From the NCBI GenBank assembly GCA_021791615.1, contig JAJYWG010000082.1:1-32276 (forward strand): a DNA stretch of 32,276 nucleotides. The letters are read 5' to 3'. The notes under the pieces were generated by a model that did not search any database, had not been told where the DNA came from, and saw only the letters and a list, made by a program, of their open reading frames with translations. The first letter of the stretch is position 1, and each line of letters starts with the position of its first letter. Source of the DNA: Actinomycetes bacterium. Lineage in GTDB: Bacteria; Actinomycetota; Acidimicrobiia; Acidimicrobiales; RAAP-2. A program made the position numbers and the translations under genes. This document shows, one piece after another, positions 22,059-30,616 of this stretch.

Positions 22059-22439
22059 TCAGTCGAAACGGGCCTGGAGCGACTTCAGGCCCTTGGCGTA
22101 GGTGTCGGCGAAGATCGGAGCCATCTCGTCGGGTGCCACTTCGAAGGACCACGTGACCACAGAGCCGGTGCCGGCCGGAGCCACGGCCAGCGTGGCCTGG
22201 TGATGCTCGACGGGCACGCCGTCGACCACCGAGTACGTGATCGTCCGCTCGGCCTCGTCCCTGGCCAGCAGCCGCTCTCGGATCTCCATGCCGAACATGC
22301 CGATCACCCGGTCGTCACCCTCGAGGCGGAACGTGTCGATCCCCGAGAGGAACTCGCCGACGGCGCCGAAGTCCCCGACGACGTCCCACACCTCGCTCGG
22401 CGGAGCGGCTATCTCGATGGTGACTTGATCTTTGGACAT
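22059..22439 (-). CDS. SRPBCC-family (START-like) small ligand-binding protein
   Basis: 126 aa. Typical polyketide cyclase/dehydrase-type SRPBCC pattern: VTIEIAAPPSEVWDVVGDFGAVGEFLSGID at the start, RERLLARDEAERTITYSVVDG, a GTGSVVTWSFEV strand and a long C-terminal helix (FADTYAKGLKSLQARF). These proteins bind hydrophobic ligands in a helix-grip cavity; the ligand cannot be inferred. A strong AGGAGG site lies 5 bases before the ATG. It diverges from the aldo/keto reductase gene. Confidence 0.85.
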   Translation of the reverse strand: MSKDQVTIEIAAPPSEVWDVVGDFGAVGEFLSGIDTFRLEGDDRVIGMFGMEIRERLLARDEAERTITYSVVDGVPVEHHQATLAVAPAGTGSVVTWSFEVAPDEMAPIFADTYAKGLKSLQARFD

Positions 22440-22543
22440 GGTTCCTCCTCGGGTGGTCGGGGTGCCTCACGGGCTGCGGCGCTTCGTGCACCGCCAGAGG
22501 CATCCGGTACGCTACCGCCCGACCGGCGAGCAGGAGGAGAGAC
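22440..22543. promoter_or_regulatory. Divergent promoter region, SRPBCC (-) and aldo/keto reductase (+)
   Basis: The 104-base gap must serve both genes. GGTACGCTACC (22506-22516) offers a TACGCT hexamer on the plus strand and TAGCGT on the minus strand, both fair -10 elements. No strong -35 is seen. Ribosome-binding sites for both genes (AGGAGG-type) are at its two edges. Confidence 0.3.
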
Positions 22544-23476
22544 GTGGACACGCGGCGAATCGGCAGTCTCGAAGTGAGCATCGTCGGCCTGGGGTGCAAC
22601 AACTTCGGCGGGCGTCTCGACCAGGAGCGGACCACGGCGGTGGTGGACGCCGCCCTGGATTCTGGCATCACGTTTTTCGACACCGCCGACATCTACGGCG
22701 AAACCCGTAGCGAGGAGTACCTCGGAAAGGCGCTCGGTCCGCGCCGCGACGACGTGGTGGTGGCGACCAAGTTCGGAGTCCCCTACGAAGGCCACGAAGG
22801 AGGGGCCGCACCGGCGTACGTGCGCCGAGCCGTCCACGACAGCCTGCGGCGGCTCGGGACGGATCGGATCGACCTCTACCAAGTCCATTTCCCCGATGCC
22901 AACACCCCCATTGCCGACACCCTCGGTGCGTTGCGCGAGCTCGTGACCCAGGGGGTGGTGCGAGAGATCGGCTGCTCCAACGTGACCGCCGACCAGCTCC
23001 GGGAGGCGGACACCGCGGCCGGTGGGTCCGGAGCCCGGTTCGTCAGCGTCCAGAACCACTACAACATCTTGCACCGCGAACCCGAGGGTCCAGGTGGTGT
23101 GCTCCAGGTGTGCGGAGACCTCGACGTGGCGTTCCTCCCGTACTTCCCGCTGGCCAACGGGCTCCTCACCGGCAAGTACCGCCCCGGTCGTCCGCCACCC
23201 GAAGGGAGCCGGATCGCCGGCATGCCCACCCAGCGTACGGCCGACCTCATGTCCGAGAAGGCGATGGCCGTGGTGGGCGAGTTGGGCGCGATGGCCGCCG
23301 AAGCGAGCTGCTCCCTCGTGGACCTGGCCGTGGGCTGGCTCCTCTCGCGCCCGGTGGTGTCGTCGGTCATCGCCGGTGCCACCACTCCCGATCAGGTTCG
23401 GGCCAATGCCGCCGCCGGTGCCACCCGGCTCGACGCCGGGCTCCTGGCCCGCGTCGACGCGATCGTCCCGGACTAG
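22544..23476 (+). CDS. Aldo/keto reductase
   Basis: 310 aa NADPH-dependent oxidoreductase with a (beta/alpha)8 barrel. The catalytic tetrad is visible: Asp46 and Tyr51 (FFDTADIYGE), Lys76 (VVATKFG) and His115 (DLYQVHFPD). Further family marks: REIGCSNVTADQL, VQNHYNILHREPEGPGGVLQVC, PYFPLANGLLTGKYRPG and VSSVIAGATTPDQVRANAAA. Start is a GTG preceded by AGGAGGAG. The substrate is not predictable. It converges with the GH18 gene, leaving 31 bases between the stops. Confidence 0.92.
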   Translation: MDTRRIGSLEVSIVGLGCNNFGGRLDQERTTAVVDAALDSGITFFDTADIYGETRSEEYLGKALGPRRDDVVVATKFGVPYEGHEGGAAPAYVRRAVHDSLRRLGTDRIDLYQVHFPDANTPIADTLGALRELVTQGVVREIGCSNVTADQLREADTAAGGSGARFVSVQNHYNILHREPEGPGGVLQVCGDLDVAFLPYFPLANGLLTGKYRPGRPPPEGSRIAGMPTQRTADLMSEKAMAVVGELGAMAAEASCSLVDLAVGWLLSRPVVSSVIAGATTPDQVRANAAAGATRLDAGLLARVDAIVPD

Positions 23477-23507
23477 CTCCCGGTACCGTCCGGCGGGATG
23501 GCGGAGG

Positions 23508-26300
23508 TCACGGACTGGCCCGGGACGGGGCGCTCGATCCACTCGACCCTGTGGAATTGGTCGAAGACCCGTTCGTGCCGCTCGACAAGGATGATGATGT
23601 GGCGCCGGGAGCGCTCGGGGCGGCCGGGAAGGTGAAGGTCGCCGCCGCACAGTTCGCGGGCTGCTCGGCGATCACGACGTCGACCCCGACGTCGGAGCTG
23701 AACTGCCATACCGCCAGCCCGCTCCCCGATGCCAGGCACGTGTACGCGGGGTCGTTCGTCTGGAAGCCGGTCAGCGTACCGAGGTAGTTGGGCGTGCCCG
23801 ACTCCGTCGACGTGGGAGCGCCCTGCCAGGTGAGGTTGACGGTCTGTCCCTTCCACACCCCCGAGAACCGGAATGTGGTCCCGGGGTTGGACCCCACTGT
23901 GGTGGTCGACGGAGGGGTGGTGGTCGATATCGGCACGGTCGTCCCCGGCGTCGAGGTGGGCGGGGAGGTCGGGGGCAGCGTGGTCTTGGGCGGGGAGATC
24001 GTCGACCTCGGAGCCGTCGTGGTCGTCGATCCCGGAGTCGACGCCGGTGTGCTGGCCGACGTCGATGTGGGGCCCACTGTTGTCACCTTCTGCGCCGGTG
24101 CGAAGCCGTCCAGGGCCGCCAGCATCGAGGGGCTGTTCCCGTCCATTCCCAGCGCCCAGATGCCCACCCCGTCGAGGCTGAAGAACTGGGCCAGCTGGGC
24201 CACGAGGTAGAGCGACGTCGGATCTTCGAAGTAGTCCTCGAACCACTGGCCGCCCACCTGGTACGAGGTCCACGCCGTATCGGTGATCGGGTCCCAGTAC
24301 ACAGGGGTGCCCCCGGCCATGATCTGGCTGTAGGTGACCGGTGTCGCACCTCCGGTGGCCTGTGCCGACATGGTGCCGTTGTCGGTGGGCCACTCGTAGC
24401 CGTAGTACGGGACTCCCAGGATGACCTTGCTGGACGGGACTGCGGCCGCGTACTGCTCCACCGTGCTGAGATCGCTGAACATCGAGCTGGTGAGCGGGGA
24501 CCCCGGGTTCGGTCCCGACTGGAGGTTCAGCTGGTACGCCATCACGAAGAACCCGTCGACCACTGGGGCCAAGGCCTTGATGTTGTAGAAGCCACTCGGA
24601 TCCCCGGCCGAGCTGGCGTAGGTGTCCATGGTCACCTGGTAGTGGGGATCGGCCCCGTGGACTGCGGCCGAGACCTGGGTGACCAGGTTCGTGAGGCCCG
24701 ACTGGTCCCCGGCGCCTTGTCCTTCGAAGTCGATGTTCACTCCGTCGAGGTTCTTGGCTTCGATGGCGTGGACGACGGCCTGGGCCAGCGTGCCGGGCGC
24801 GCCCGGTGTGGAAGTGAGCTGGTTCAGAGCGCCCTGGTCGAAGCAGTTCACGGTCAGCACCACTCGGTCGCCGGCGGCGTGCGCCCGGGTGACCAGATTG
24901 GCGAACTCCTGGCTCTGGTAACCGTTCCATCCCGACCCGTTCTGGTCCAGCGTGCCGTTGGCGTTCACGCCGACGCTGAAGTATGCGATGGTGGTCAAAC
25001 CGTTCACGTCGAACCCTGTGCTCATCGGCAGGTTCCAGTAGGGGGCGAAGCCGAAGACCTCGTGGGGGGCCAGCGGCGGCTCGTTCGCCAGGGAAGGTGG
25101 AGCGGGAGCGGGGGGAGCGGTGGCCGCCGGCAGGTCGAGCGGCTTCTGACCCTTCCCCTGCATGGCGTGGACCATGGCAATCATGCTGGCCGAGCTGGTG
25201 GCGCCGGGCGTTGTGGGCACCGCGGAGATCAGCCCGCCCCGGTACCGTGCGCGGGCGGCACCAGAGACCGCGGCTCCGCCGCCCACCAGCCCGGCGAACG
25301 ACGCCGCCGTCAGCGTCGCGGCCAGGGCACCGGACCCCAGGATGGCGGGGAGGCGGCGGTGGGCCCGCAGGCGAGCCCGGACGCTACGGTCGGCGGCGGC
25401 GATCACGCTCCGGGTCGCGCTGCACCCGCGACGCCACCCTTCGGCGACGACCAGTCCCACCAAGGTGGCCGCCAGCCGGCGCCGCACGGGTGCCGAGAGC
25501 CGCGCCAGGGTCCTCCCCGCCGGGCTCACCAGCGCGACCACCGGGATCAACAGCACCCTCATCGTCGCGCCGATCCATGTGCGCAGTCCCGACCAGAGCG
25601 CGCCGATGCCCGCCGACAGCTTCAGGGTGCCGCGAGCTGCGGCCCGCACCGGCCAGGACGCTCCCAGGGCTGTGACCACCATCGAGGTAACGGCACGGAC
25701 CACGAGGTCGACCAGGTACCAGGTGGCGGCGACCCACGCCGCGGCGACGGCGAGCGCGGCCACCAAGCGGCGCGCCGCACCGGCGATCGGTCGTCCGACG
25801 ATCGCCACCGCCGGACGTCGTGATCGCTCCCAACGTGCCGACCGCCGGCCGACTTCGGCCAGGAGCTCGGCGACGTGCGGTGCCGACAGGAGGAAGATCA
25901 GAGAGCCGGTGTCGGTGCAGACTTCGAGCACCTGCCGCGGTCGTCCTTCGGGGTCGAGCTCGCTCTCGTCGGCGGAGAAGCCCGACAACGAGGACCACGG
26001 CACGTAGGTCCATGCGCCCTCCCCCGACGGGCCCGAAGGGGCGTGTGGCCGAACGTTCCTGGGGGTCGATGGCGTCGGAGGGGCGGCGTGCTCGGGGGGG
26101 GCGGCGTGCAGCGGAGGGTGGATTGGGCTGACAGGAGCAGGACGCGCACCGGACGTCGGCGCGGGGCTGAGGAGCCGGGCCGCCAGCCCGCGGCTCGTCA
26201 CGGCGACCTGGCACGGATACGCCACCAAGCTGTCGGGGTGCACGAGGTAGGCCCCGTGTGCCGTCCCCTCGCACCTCGATTGGTGCCGACTGTCCTTCAC
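23508..26300 (-). CDS. Membrane-anchored GH18-type glycoside hydrolase with Thr/Ser-rich linker
   Basis: 930 aa. Layout: Pro-rich N-terminal region (1-110), a small folded region (about 110-165, WTYVPWSSLSGFSADE ... DTGSLIFLLSAPHVAELL), hydrophobic segments at about 175-207 and 315-345, the GH18 barrel from about 413 (FGFAPYWNLP) to 720, a Thr/Pro/Ser linker (735-810) and a C-terminal domain ending in a Ser/Gly-rich tail. The catalytic LDGVNIDFEGQ near 518 keeps the DxxDxDxE-type Asp and Glu. VMAYQLN replaces the usual MxYD, and WALGMDG closes the barrel. It probably cleaves peptidoglycan or chitin-like glycans outside the cell while tethered to the membrane. The GTG start has AGGAG 5 bases upstream. 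Confidence 0.82.
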   Translation of the reverse strand: MKDSRHQSRCEGTAHGAYLVHPDSLVAYPCQVAVTSRGLAARLLSPAPTSGARPAPVSPIHPPLHAAPPEHAAPPTPSTPRNVRPHAPSGPSGEGAWTYVPWSSLSGFSADESELDPEGRPRQVLEVCTDTGSLIFLLSAPHVAELLAEVGRRSARWERSRRPAVAIVGRPIAGAARRLVAALAVAAAWVAATWYLVDLVVRAVTSMVVTALGASWPVRAAARGTLKLSAGIGALWSGLRTWIGATMRVLLIPVVALVSPAGRTLARLSAPVRRRLAATLVGLVVAEGWRRGCSATRSVIAAADRSVRARLRAHRRLPAILGSGALAATLTAASFAGLVGGGAAVSGAARARYRGGLISAVPTTPGATSSASMIAMVHAMQGKGQKPLDLPAATAPPAPAPPSLANEPPLAPHEVFGFAPYWNLPMSTGFDVNGLTTIAYFSVGVNANGTLDQNGSGWNGYQSQEFANLVTRAHAAGDRVVLTVNCFDQGALNQLTSTPGAPGTLAQAVVHAIEAKNLDGVNIDFEGQGAGDQSGLTNLVTQVSAAVHGADPHYQVTMDTYASSAGDPSGFYNIKALAPVVDGFFVMAYQLNLQSGPNPGSPLTSSMFSDLSTVEQYAAAVPSSKVILGVPYYGYEWPTDNGTMSAQATGGATPVTYSQIMAGGTPVYWDPITDTAWTSYQVGGQWFEDYFEDPTSLYLVAQLAQFFSLDGVGIWALGMDGNSPSMLAALDGFAPAQKVTTVGPTSTSASTPASTPGSTTTTAPRSTISPPKTTLPPTSPPTSTPGTTVPISTTTPPSTTTVGSNPGTTFRFSGVWKGQTVNLTWQGAPTSTESGTPNYLGTLTGFQTNDPAYTCLASGSGLAVWQFSSDVGVDVVIAEQPANCAAATFTFPAAPSAPGATSSSLSSGTNGSSTNSTGSSGSSAPSRASP

Positions 26301-26345
26301 GAATACTCCTGACCTTCCCGTGACGATGGCCCGCGAGCCGGCGCG

Positions 26346-26373
26346 GACCTCCTGGATACCGTGAACGGAGGTC
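26346..26373. promoter_or_regulatory. Inverted repeat in the GH18-PIN/TRAM divergent gap
   Basis: GACCTCC and GGAGGTC are complementary with a 14-base spacer, 46 bases upstream of the GH18 start. It could be an operator or a leader hairpin. The rest of the 289-base gap (26301-26589) shows no gene and no clear promoter hexamers. Confidence 0.3.
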
Positions 26374-26589
26374 TCCCCCTCTGTACTTCACCGCTGCCGA
26401 CACCGAGTGGGAGCGGCCCCATCCGGTGCCCGACCGGTCCCCAAACGGCCGGACGGCGGACCTCCAGTCTGGTGGGGTGGGCGCCCGGTCGCAAGAGCGG
26501 GCCCCAAATTCCCCGAGAACTTCTTGGATCCCGGCCACCCGCCCCCACGGGGCCACACCGGCCGATGATGGCATTACGCTGCGTGAACA

Positions 26590-27630
26590 GTGCTCTTCAT
26601 CGAGGTCCTGCGACTGATCCTGGTCTTGGTGGGTGCGCTGGGAGGACTGGAGGTCGGCCACTCGGTGGACGCCGTCTCACCGGGCCCGGTCACCGGCCTG
26701 GTCCTGGGCGCGCTCGTCGGGTATGTCGTCGGTGGGCTGCTGGGCCGGTACATAGCCCGCCAGCAGGGTCGGGCTCTCCGGCGCCTGGCTCCGGTGCCGC
26801 CGGGCGAGCTCTTCGCCGGGACCCTCACCGGGATCGCCGGACTGATCCTCGGCGTGGTGCTGTGCCTCCCGCTGGTGGCGGTGCTCCACTCCAGCCTGGC
26901 CTACTCGATAGCGGCGGCCGTCGGCTGGATCGGCGGTTGGTCCGGCTACCGCGTCGGCGAGGCCAAGGGCCGCCAGGTGGTCGCCGCGGCCGGACTCTCG
27001 CGCATCCTGGCCCCACCCACCGAACCACCACCGGGCTACGCCATGCTCCTCGATACGTCGGCCGTCATGGATCGGTCGGTACTGGTGCTCGGTGAAGCGG
27101 GGATGTTCGTCGGCGGGTTGGTCGTGCCTCGCTTCGTGCTCGACGAGGTCCACGCCCAGGCTGCCGGACCGGACCCAGCCGCTTCGAGGAGAGCCAGGCG
27201 CGGCCTGGAGGCCATAGAGGTGCTCCGCGAGTGCGGCATCCCGGTCCACGTAGCTCCAGACGAGCTCCCGCAGATCGAAGATCCAGACCTCAGGCTCCTG
27301 GAGCTGTCCCGGCGACTGGGACTTCGCCTGGCGACCTGCTCGGCCCGGGTGCACGACGAGGCGGTCCGCAGGGGCCTGGCCGTCACCAACCTTCGGCTCA
27401 TGGCCGAGAAGCTCGAGCCCGAGGTGCTACCCGGCCAGGGGTTGGTCGTCGACCTGGAAAGGGAGGGGAACCAGCCCCGCCAGGCGGTGGGCTACCTGCC
27501 CGACGGGAACATGGTTGTCGTGAACGACGCTTCACACCTCATCGGGCGGAGCACCGTCGCCGTGGAAGTGCTGACCACCAGGAAGACCTCTCAGGGCTTG
27601 CTGGTGTTCGCCCGATTGGCTGACGACTGA
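26590..27630 (+). CDS. Membrane PIN/TRAM-domain protein (YacL-like)
   Basis: 346 aa. N-terminal hydrophobic helices (about 5-25, 32-53, 75-98 and 103-121) are followed by a PIN domain (LLDTSAVMDRSV, 153-164; VVPRFVLDEVHAQ, 178-190; RRGLEAIEVLRECG) and a C-terminal TRAM domain (VLPGQGLVVDLEREG ... VGYLPDGNMVVVNDASHLIG). PIN domains are Mg-dependent RNases, and TRAM binds RNA. The acidic residues Asp155, Glu186 and an Asp in DPDLRLLEL are present, but the usual TND motif reads TCS, so the fourth metal ligand is missing. The GTG start gives the correct first membrane helix. Function of the membrane PIN/TRAM family is not well established. Confidence 0.85.
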   Translation: MLFIEVLRLILVLVGALGGLEVGHSVDAVSPGPVTGLVLGALVGYVVGGLLGRYIARQQGRALRRLAPVPPGELFAGTLTGIAGLILGVVLCLPLVAVLHSSLAYSIAAAVGWIGGWSGYRVGEAKGRQVVAAAGLSRILAPPTEPPPGYAMLLDTSAVMDRSVLVLGEAGMFVGGLVVPRFVLDEVHAQAAGPDPAASRRARRGLEAIEVLRECGIPVHVAPDELPQIEDPDLRLLELSRRLGLRLATCSARVHDEAVRRGLAVTNLRLMAEKLEPEVLPGQGLVVDLEREGNQPRQAVGYLPDGNMVVVNDASHLIGRSTVAVEVLTTRKTSQGLLVFARLADD

Positions 27631-27645
27631 AGCCCGGCGATCACG

Positions 27646-29031
27646 TCAAGCAGCAGCGACGGCAGCCACCAGTTTTTGGAGGGTGTCCTTCGCATCGCCG
27701 AAGAGGAGGACCGTCTTGTCGTTGTAGAGGAGCTCGTTGTCAATCCCGGCGAAACCCGGACGCATCGACCGCTTCAAGAAGACCACGTGCTGAGCCTGAT
27801 CGGCGTGGATGATCGGCATCCCGTAGATAGGGCTGCCGGGAGTGTCGTTGGCTGCCGGGTTCACGGTGTCGTTCGCTCCGACCACCAGTGCGACGTCAGC
27901 CGTCGGCATCTGCGGATTGGCCTCGTCCATCTCCTTCAGCTCGTCGTAGGGGACGTTGGCTTCGGCCAGCAGCACGTTCATGTGGCCGGGCATCCGACCG
28001 GCCACGGGATGTATGGCGTAGAACACCTCCACGCCACGCTGGGCCAGAGCGTCCGCCAGCTCCCTGGCCACGTGCTGAGCCTGGGCCACCGCCAGTCCGT
28101 AGCCCGGGACGATGACCACCTTTCTGGCGTAGGCCAGCAGCACCCCGACGTCTTCGGGGGTGCTGGTCCGAACCGGACGCTCATCGGCGCCATCCGCACC
28201 GCCGGTTGCCGTGATCACCGAACCGAAGGCGCTGAAGAGGATGTTTGGGAGTGAGCGCCCCATGGCCTGGCTCATCAACCGGGTGAGGATGATCCCCGAG
28301 GCACCCACGAGGGTGCCGGCGACGATCAGTAGGTTGGAGTCCAGGGTGAACCCCGACGCCGCCACCGCAAGTCCGGTAAACGCGTTCAGCAGGGAGATGA
28401 GCACCGGGACGTCCGCACCGCCGATCGGCAGCACGAAGATCACCCCGAGGACCAATGCCAGAGCCAGGAGCACCCATAGCAAGGCCGTCGACGCCGTCAC
28501 CAAGACGGTAAGGGCCAGTCCCAATACGGCCAGCCCAACGATGCCATTGATCACCTGCTGACCCGGATAGGTGATGGGCCGGCCGGTCATGATCTCCTGG
28601 AGCTTGGCGAACGCCACTGCCGACCCGGCGAACGAGACGCACCCTACGAGCACGCCGAAGAGCACCTCGAGCACTTTGTAGGTGGCAAGCACCTTGGGGT
28701 CTGAGCCCAAGAACTCGGTGATGGACACCAGTGCCGCTGCACCACCACCTACGCCGTTGAATATGGCGACCATCTGCGGCATGGCCGTCATCTTCACCAG
28801 CCGGGCGGCCGGCACGGCGACGACGACCCCGACGACCATGCCCACAACGATCAGCCACACGTGGCTCAGGTCCGGCTGGGCGAACGTCACCCCGATCGCC
28901 AACGCCATGCCGATGGCGGCGACGACGTTCCCGCGGCGGGCGTGCTTCGGCGACCCCAACCCCTTCAGCGCGACGATGAAGCCGATCGCCGCTACCAGGT
29001 AGCACAAGTCGATGAACGTGCCGAGGCTCAT
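27646..29031 (-). CDS. pntB: NAD(P) transhydrogenase subunit beta
   Basis: 461 aa. An N-terminal membrane domain of about nine helices (starting LCYLVAAIGFIVALKG and containing VGMVVGVVVAVPAARLVKMTAMPQ and FNGVGGGAAALVS) is followed by a soluble NADP-binding domain III (VVIVPGYGLAVAQAQH, HPVAGRMPGHMNVLLAEA, VGANDTVNPAA, IIHADQAQHVVFLKRSM, LLYNDKTVLLFGDAK). With PntA1 and PntA2 it couples hydride transfer from NADH to NADP+ with proton influx. The ATG overlaps the pntA2 stop (ATGA). The gene ends 16 bases from the converging PIN/TRAM gene. Confidence 0.96.
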   Translation of the reverse strand: MSLGTFIDLCYLVAAIGFIVALKGLGSPKHARRGNVVAAIGMALAIGVTFAQPDLSHVWLIVVGMVVGVVVAVPAARLVKMTAMPQMVAIFNGVGGGAAALVSITEFLGSDPKVLATYKVLEVLFGVLVGCVSFAGSAVAFAKLQEIMTGRPITYPGQQVINGIVGLAVLGLALTVLVTASTALLWVLLALALVLGVIFVLPIGGADVPVLISLLNAFTGLAVAASGFTLDSNLLIVAGTLVGASGIILTRLMSQAMGRSLPNILFSAFGSVITATGGADGADERPVRTSTPEDVGVLLAYARKVVIVPGYGLAVAQAQHVARELADALAQRGVEVFYAIHPVAGRMPGHMNVLLAEANVPYDELKEMDEANPQMPTADVALVVGANDTVNPAANDTPGSPIYGMPIIHADQAQHVVFLKRSMRPGFAGIDNELLYNDKTVLLFGDAKDTLQKLVAAVAAA

Positions 29032-29375
29032 GCGGACGGCTCACCGGGTCGCTCGGTGCTCCCGGATGGAGCTGACGACTCGTCCCGTCCCCGGGGCTTC
29101 GCCTTGAACATCTCGAGCATGCGGTCGGTGACCACGAATCCTCCCACCACGTTCAACGTGGCGAGAACGACGGCCAGGAACCCGAGCACTTCTTCGGCAC
29201 CGGTGTGGGCGTGACCCAGCACCAACATCGACCCTACGAGCACCACCCCGTGGATGGCGTTCGAACCGGACATGAGCGGAGTGTGCAGGATGCTCGGGAC
29301 TTTCGATACCACCTCGATGCCGACGAAAGCCGCCAGCACGAACACGGTCAGGTACTCGAGGATGCTGTTGGTCAT
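29028..29375 (-). CDS. pntA2: NAD(P) transhydrogenase subunit alpha, membrane part
   Basis: 115 aa with three or four predicted helices: LEYLTVFVLAAFVGIEVVSKVP, HGVVLVGSMLVLGHA and VLGFLAVVLATLNVVGGFVVT, followed by DRMLEMFK and a charged tail. The sequence IEVVSKVPSILHTPLMSGSNAIHG is a hallmark of the PntA membrane domain, here written as two pieces to respect length: IEVVSKVPS and LHTPLMSGSNAIHG. The split-alpha arrangement is common in actinobacteria and alphaproteobacteria. Start and stop both overlap neighbours by 4 bases. Confidence 0.95.
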   Translation of the reverse strand: MTNSILEYLTVFVLAAFVGIEVVSKVPSILHTPLMSGSNAIHGVVLVGSMLVLGHAHTGAEEVLGFLAVVLATLNVVGGFVVTDRMLEMFKAKPRGRDESSAPSGSTERPGEPSA

Positions 29376-30556
29376 TTCCCCTCCTGCTCGGGTTCGCCAC
29401 CATCACCGCCGGTCTTCGGCGTCGGACCCGGGGAGGTGCCCAGGATCCCTGCGGTCGACTCCCCTTGGGGAACTCCGTCACGCAGCACACAGGTGCCGGT
29501 AACGATCTCGTCTTCCCAGTCCGGCGCCACGGACCCGTCCTTGCCGAGAAGGGCCAGGAGGTTGGCCACATTGCGCGCGTACAGGAAGCTGGCGTGGGTC
29601 GACATGTCCGACGGGGGGTTCGCCATCCCCACGATGGTCGTCCCCCCGCTGACCACGATGCTCCCTACCTCGGTCAGCTCGCAGTTGCCCCCCGAGTCAG
29701 CCGCCATGTCGACCACGAGGGAGCCCGTAGCCATCCCGGCCACCATCTCCGCCGTGATCAGGATCGGCGCCTTGCGGCCCGGGACGGCGGCCGTGGTGAT
29801 GACGACGTCGGACGCCGCCACCTCAGCGGCCAGGGCTTCCCGCTGTCGGGCCTGTTCGTCCTCGGACAGCTCTCGCGCGTACCCTCCGGTACCTTCGGCC
29901 ACGACACCGAGGTCCACGAAGGTGGCTCCCAAGCTCTCGGCTTCCTCCTTCGCCGCCGCCCTGACGTCGTACGCCCGGACTGCGGCCCCCAGCCGGCGGG
30001 AGGTGGCAATGGCCTGGAGCCCGGCCACCCCCACCCCCATCACGAGGACTTTGGCCGGGGGGACGGTCCCCGCGGCGGTCATGAGCATCGGAAAGAACCG
30101 GGTGAGATGCATGGCCGCCGTCAGGCCGGCGCGGTAGCCCGACACCGTGGCCTGGGACGACAGCGCATCCATGCTCTGCGCCCGGCTGATCCGCGGGAGG
30201 AGGTCGAAGCTGAAGACGGTGGCCCGCTTCCCGGCGAGGATCTTGAGAGCATCGACCGATCCGGCAGGCTGGAGGAAGCTCAGCACCAGCGTGCCCTCGC
30301 CGACCAAGGCAGCCTCTCGGGCATCAAGGGGCTGGACGTGAACCACGACGTCGGCGCCTTCGAACGTCGCGACGTCGGTTGGGGTCACCTCCGCCCCTGC
30401 ACCGGCGTACGCCTCGTCGGGGAACGAGGAGTGATCGCCCGCCCCGGACTGCACCCTGACGTCCCAGCCGGCAGCTACCAGGCGTTTCACCACGTCGGGG
30501 ACGAGGGCAACACGCCGCTCACCGGGGCGCGTCTCACTGGGAACGGCCAATTTCAC
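29372..30556 (-). CDS. pntA1: NAD(P) transhydrogenase subunit alpha, NAD-binding part
   Basis: 394 aa soluble domain I. It shares the alanine dehydrogenase/PNT fold: the N-terminal KLAVPSETRPGERRVALVP, VQSGAGDHSSFPDEAY, the GxGxxG nucleotide loop in LVMGVGVAGLQAIATSRRLG with the following acid in VRAYDVR, and VITTAAVPGRKAPILIT. It binds NAD(H) and passes hydride to PntB. GTG start at 30556 with only a weak ribosome-binding site. First gene of the pntA1-A2-B operon. The C-terminal ~35 residues are a Gly/Pro-rich acidic tail. Confidence 0.95.
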   Translation of the reverse strand: MKLAVPSETRPGERRVALVPDVVKRLVAAGWDVRVQSGAGDHSSFPDEAYAGAGAEVTPTDVATFEGADVVVHVQPLDAREAALVGEGTLVLSFLQPAGSVDALKILAGKRATVFSFDLLPRISRAQSMDALSSQATVSGYRAGLTAAMHLTRFFPMLMTAAGTVPPAKVLVMGVGVAGLQAIATSRRLGAAVRAYDVRAAAKEEAESLGATFVDLGVVAEGTGGYARELSEDEQARQREALAAEVAASDVVITTAAVPGRKAPILITAEMVAGMATGSLVVDMAADSGGNCELTEVGSIVVSGGTTIVGMANPPSDMSTHASFLYARNVANLLALLGKDGSVAPDWEDEIVTGTCVLRDGVPQGESTAGILGTSPGPTPKTGGDGGEPEQEGK

Positions 30557-30616
30557 GCAGGATTTCTAGCAGGTCGCGATGGATGACGGCGATCCAGCAC
30601 CGTGGCACCGTCCCGC

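Noticed and set aside
20011..22101. 696-codon plus-strand frame across the ABC1 kinase gene
   Set aside because: Antisense to a clear UbiB/ABC1 protein with all motifs; no domain of its own.
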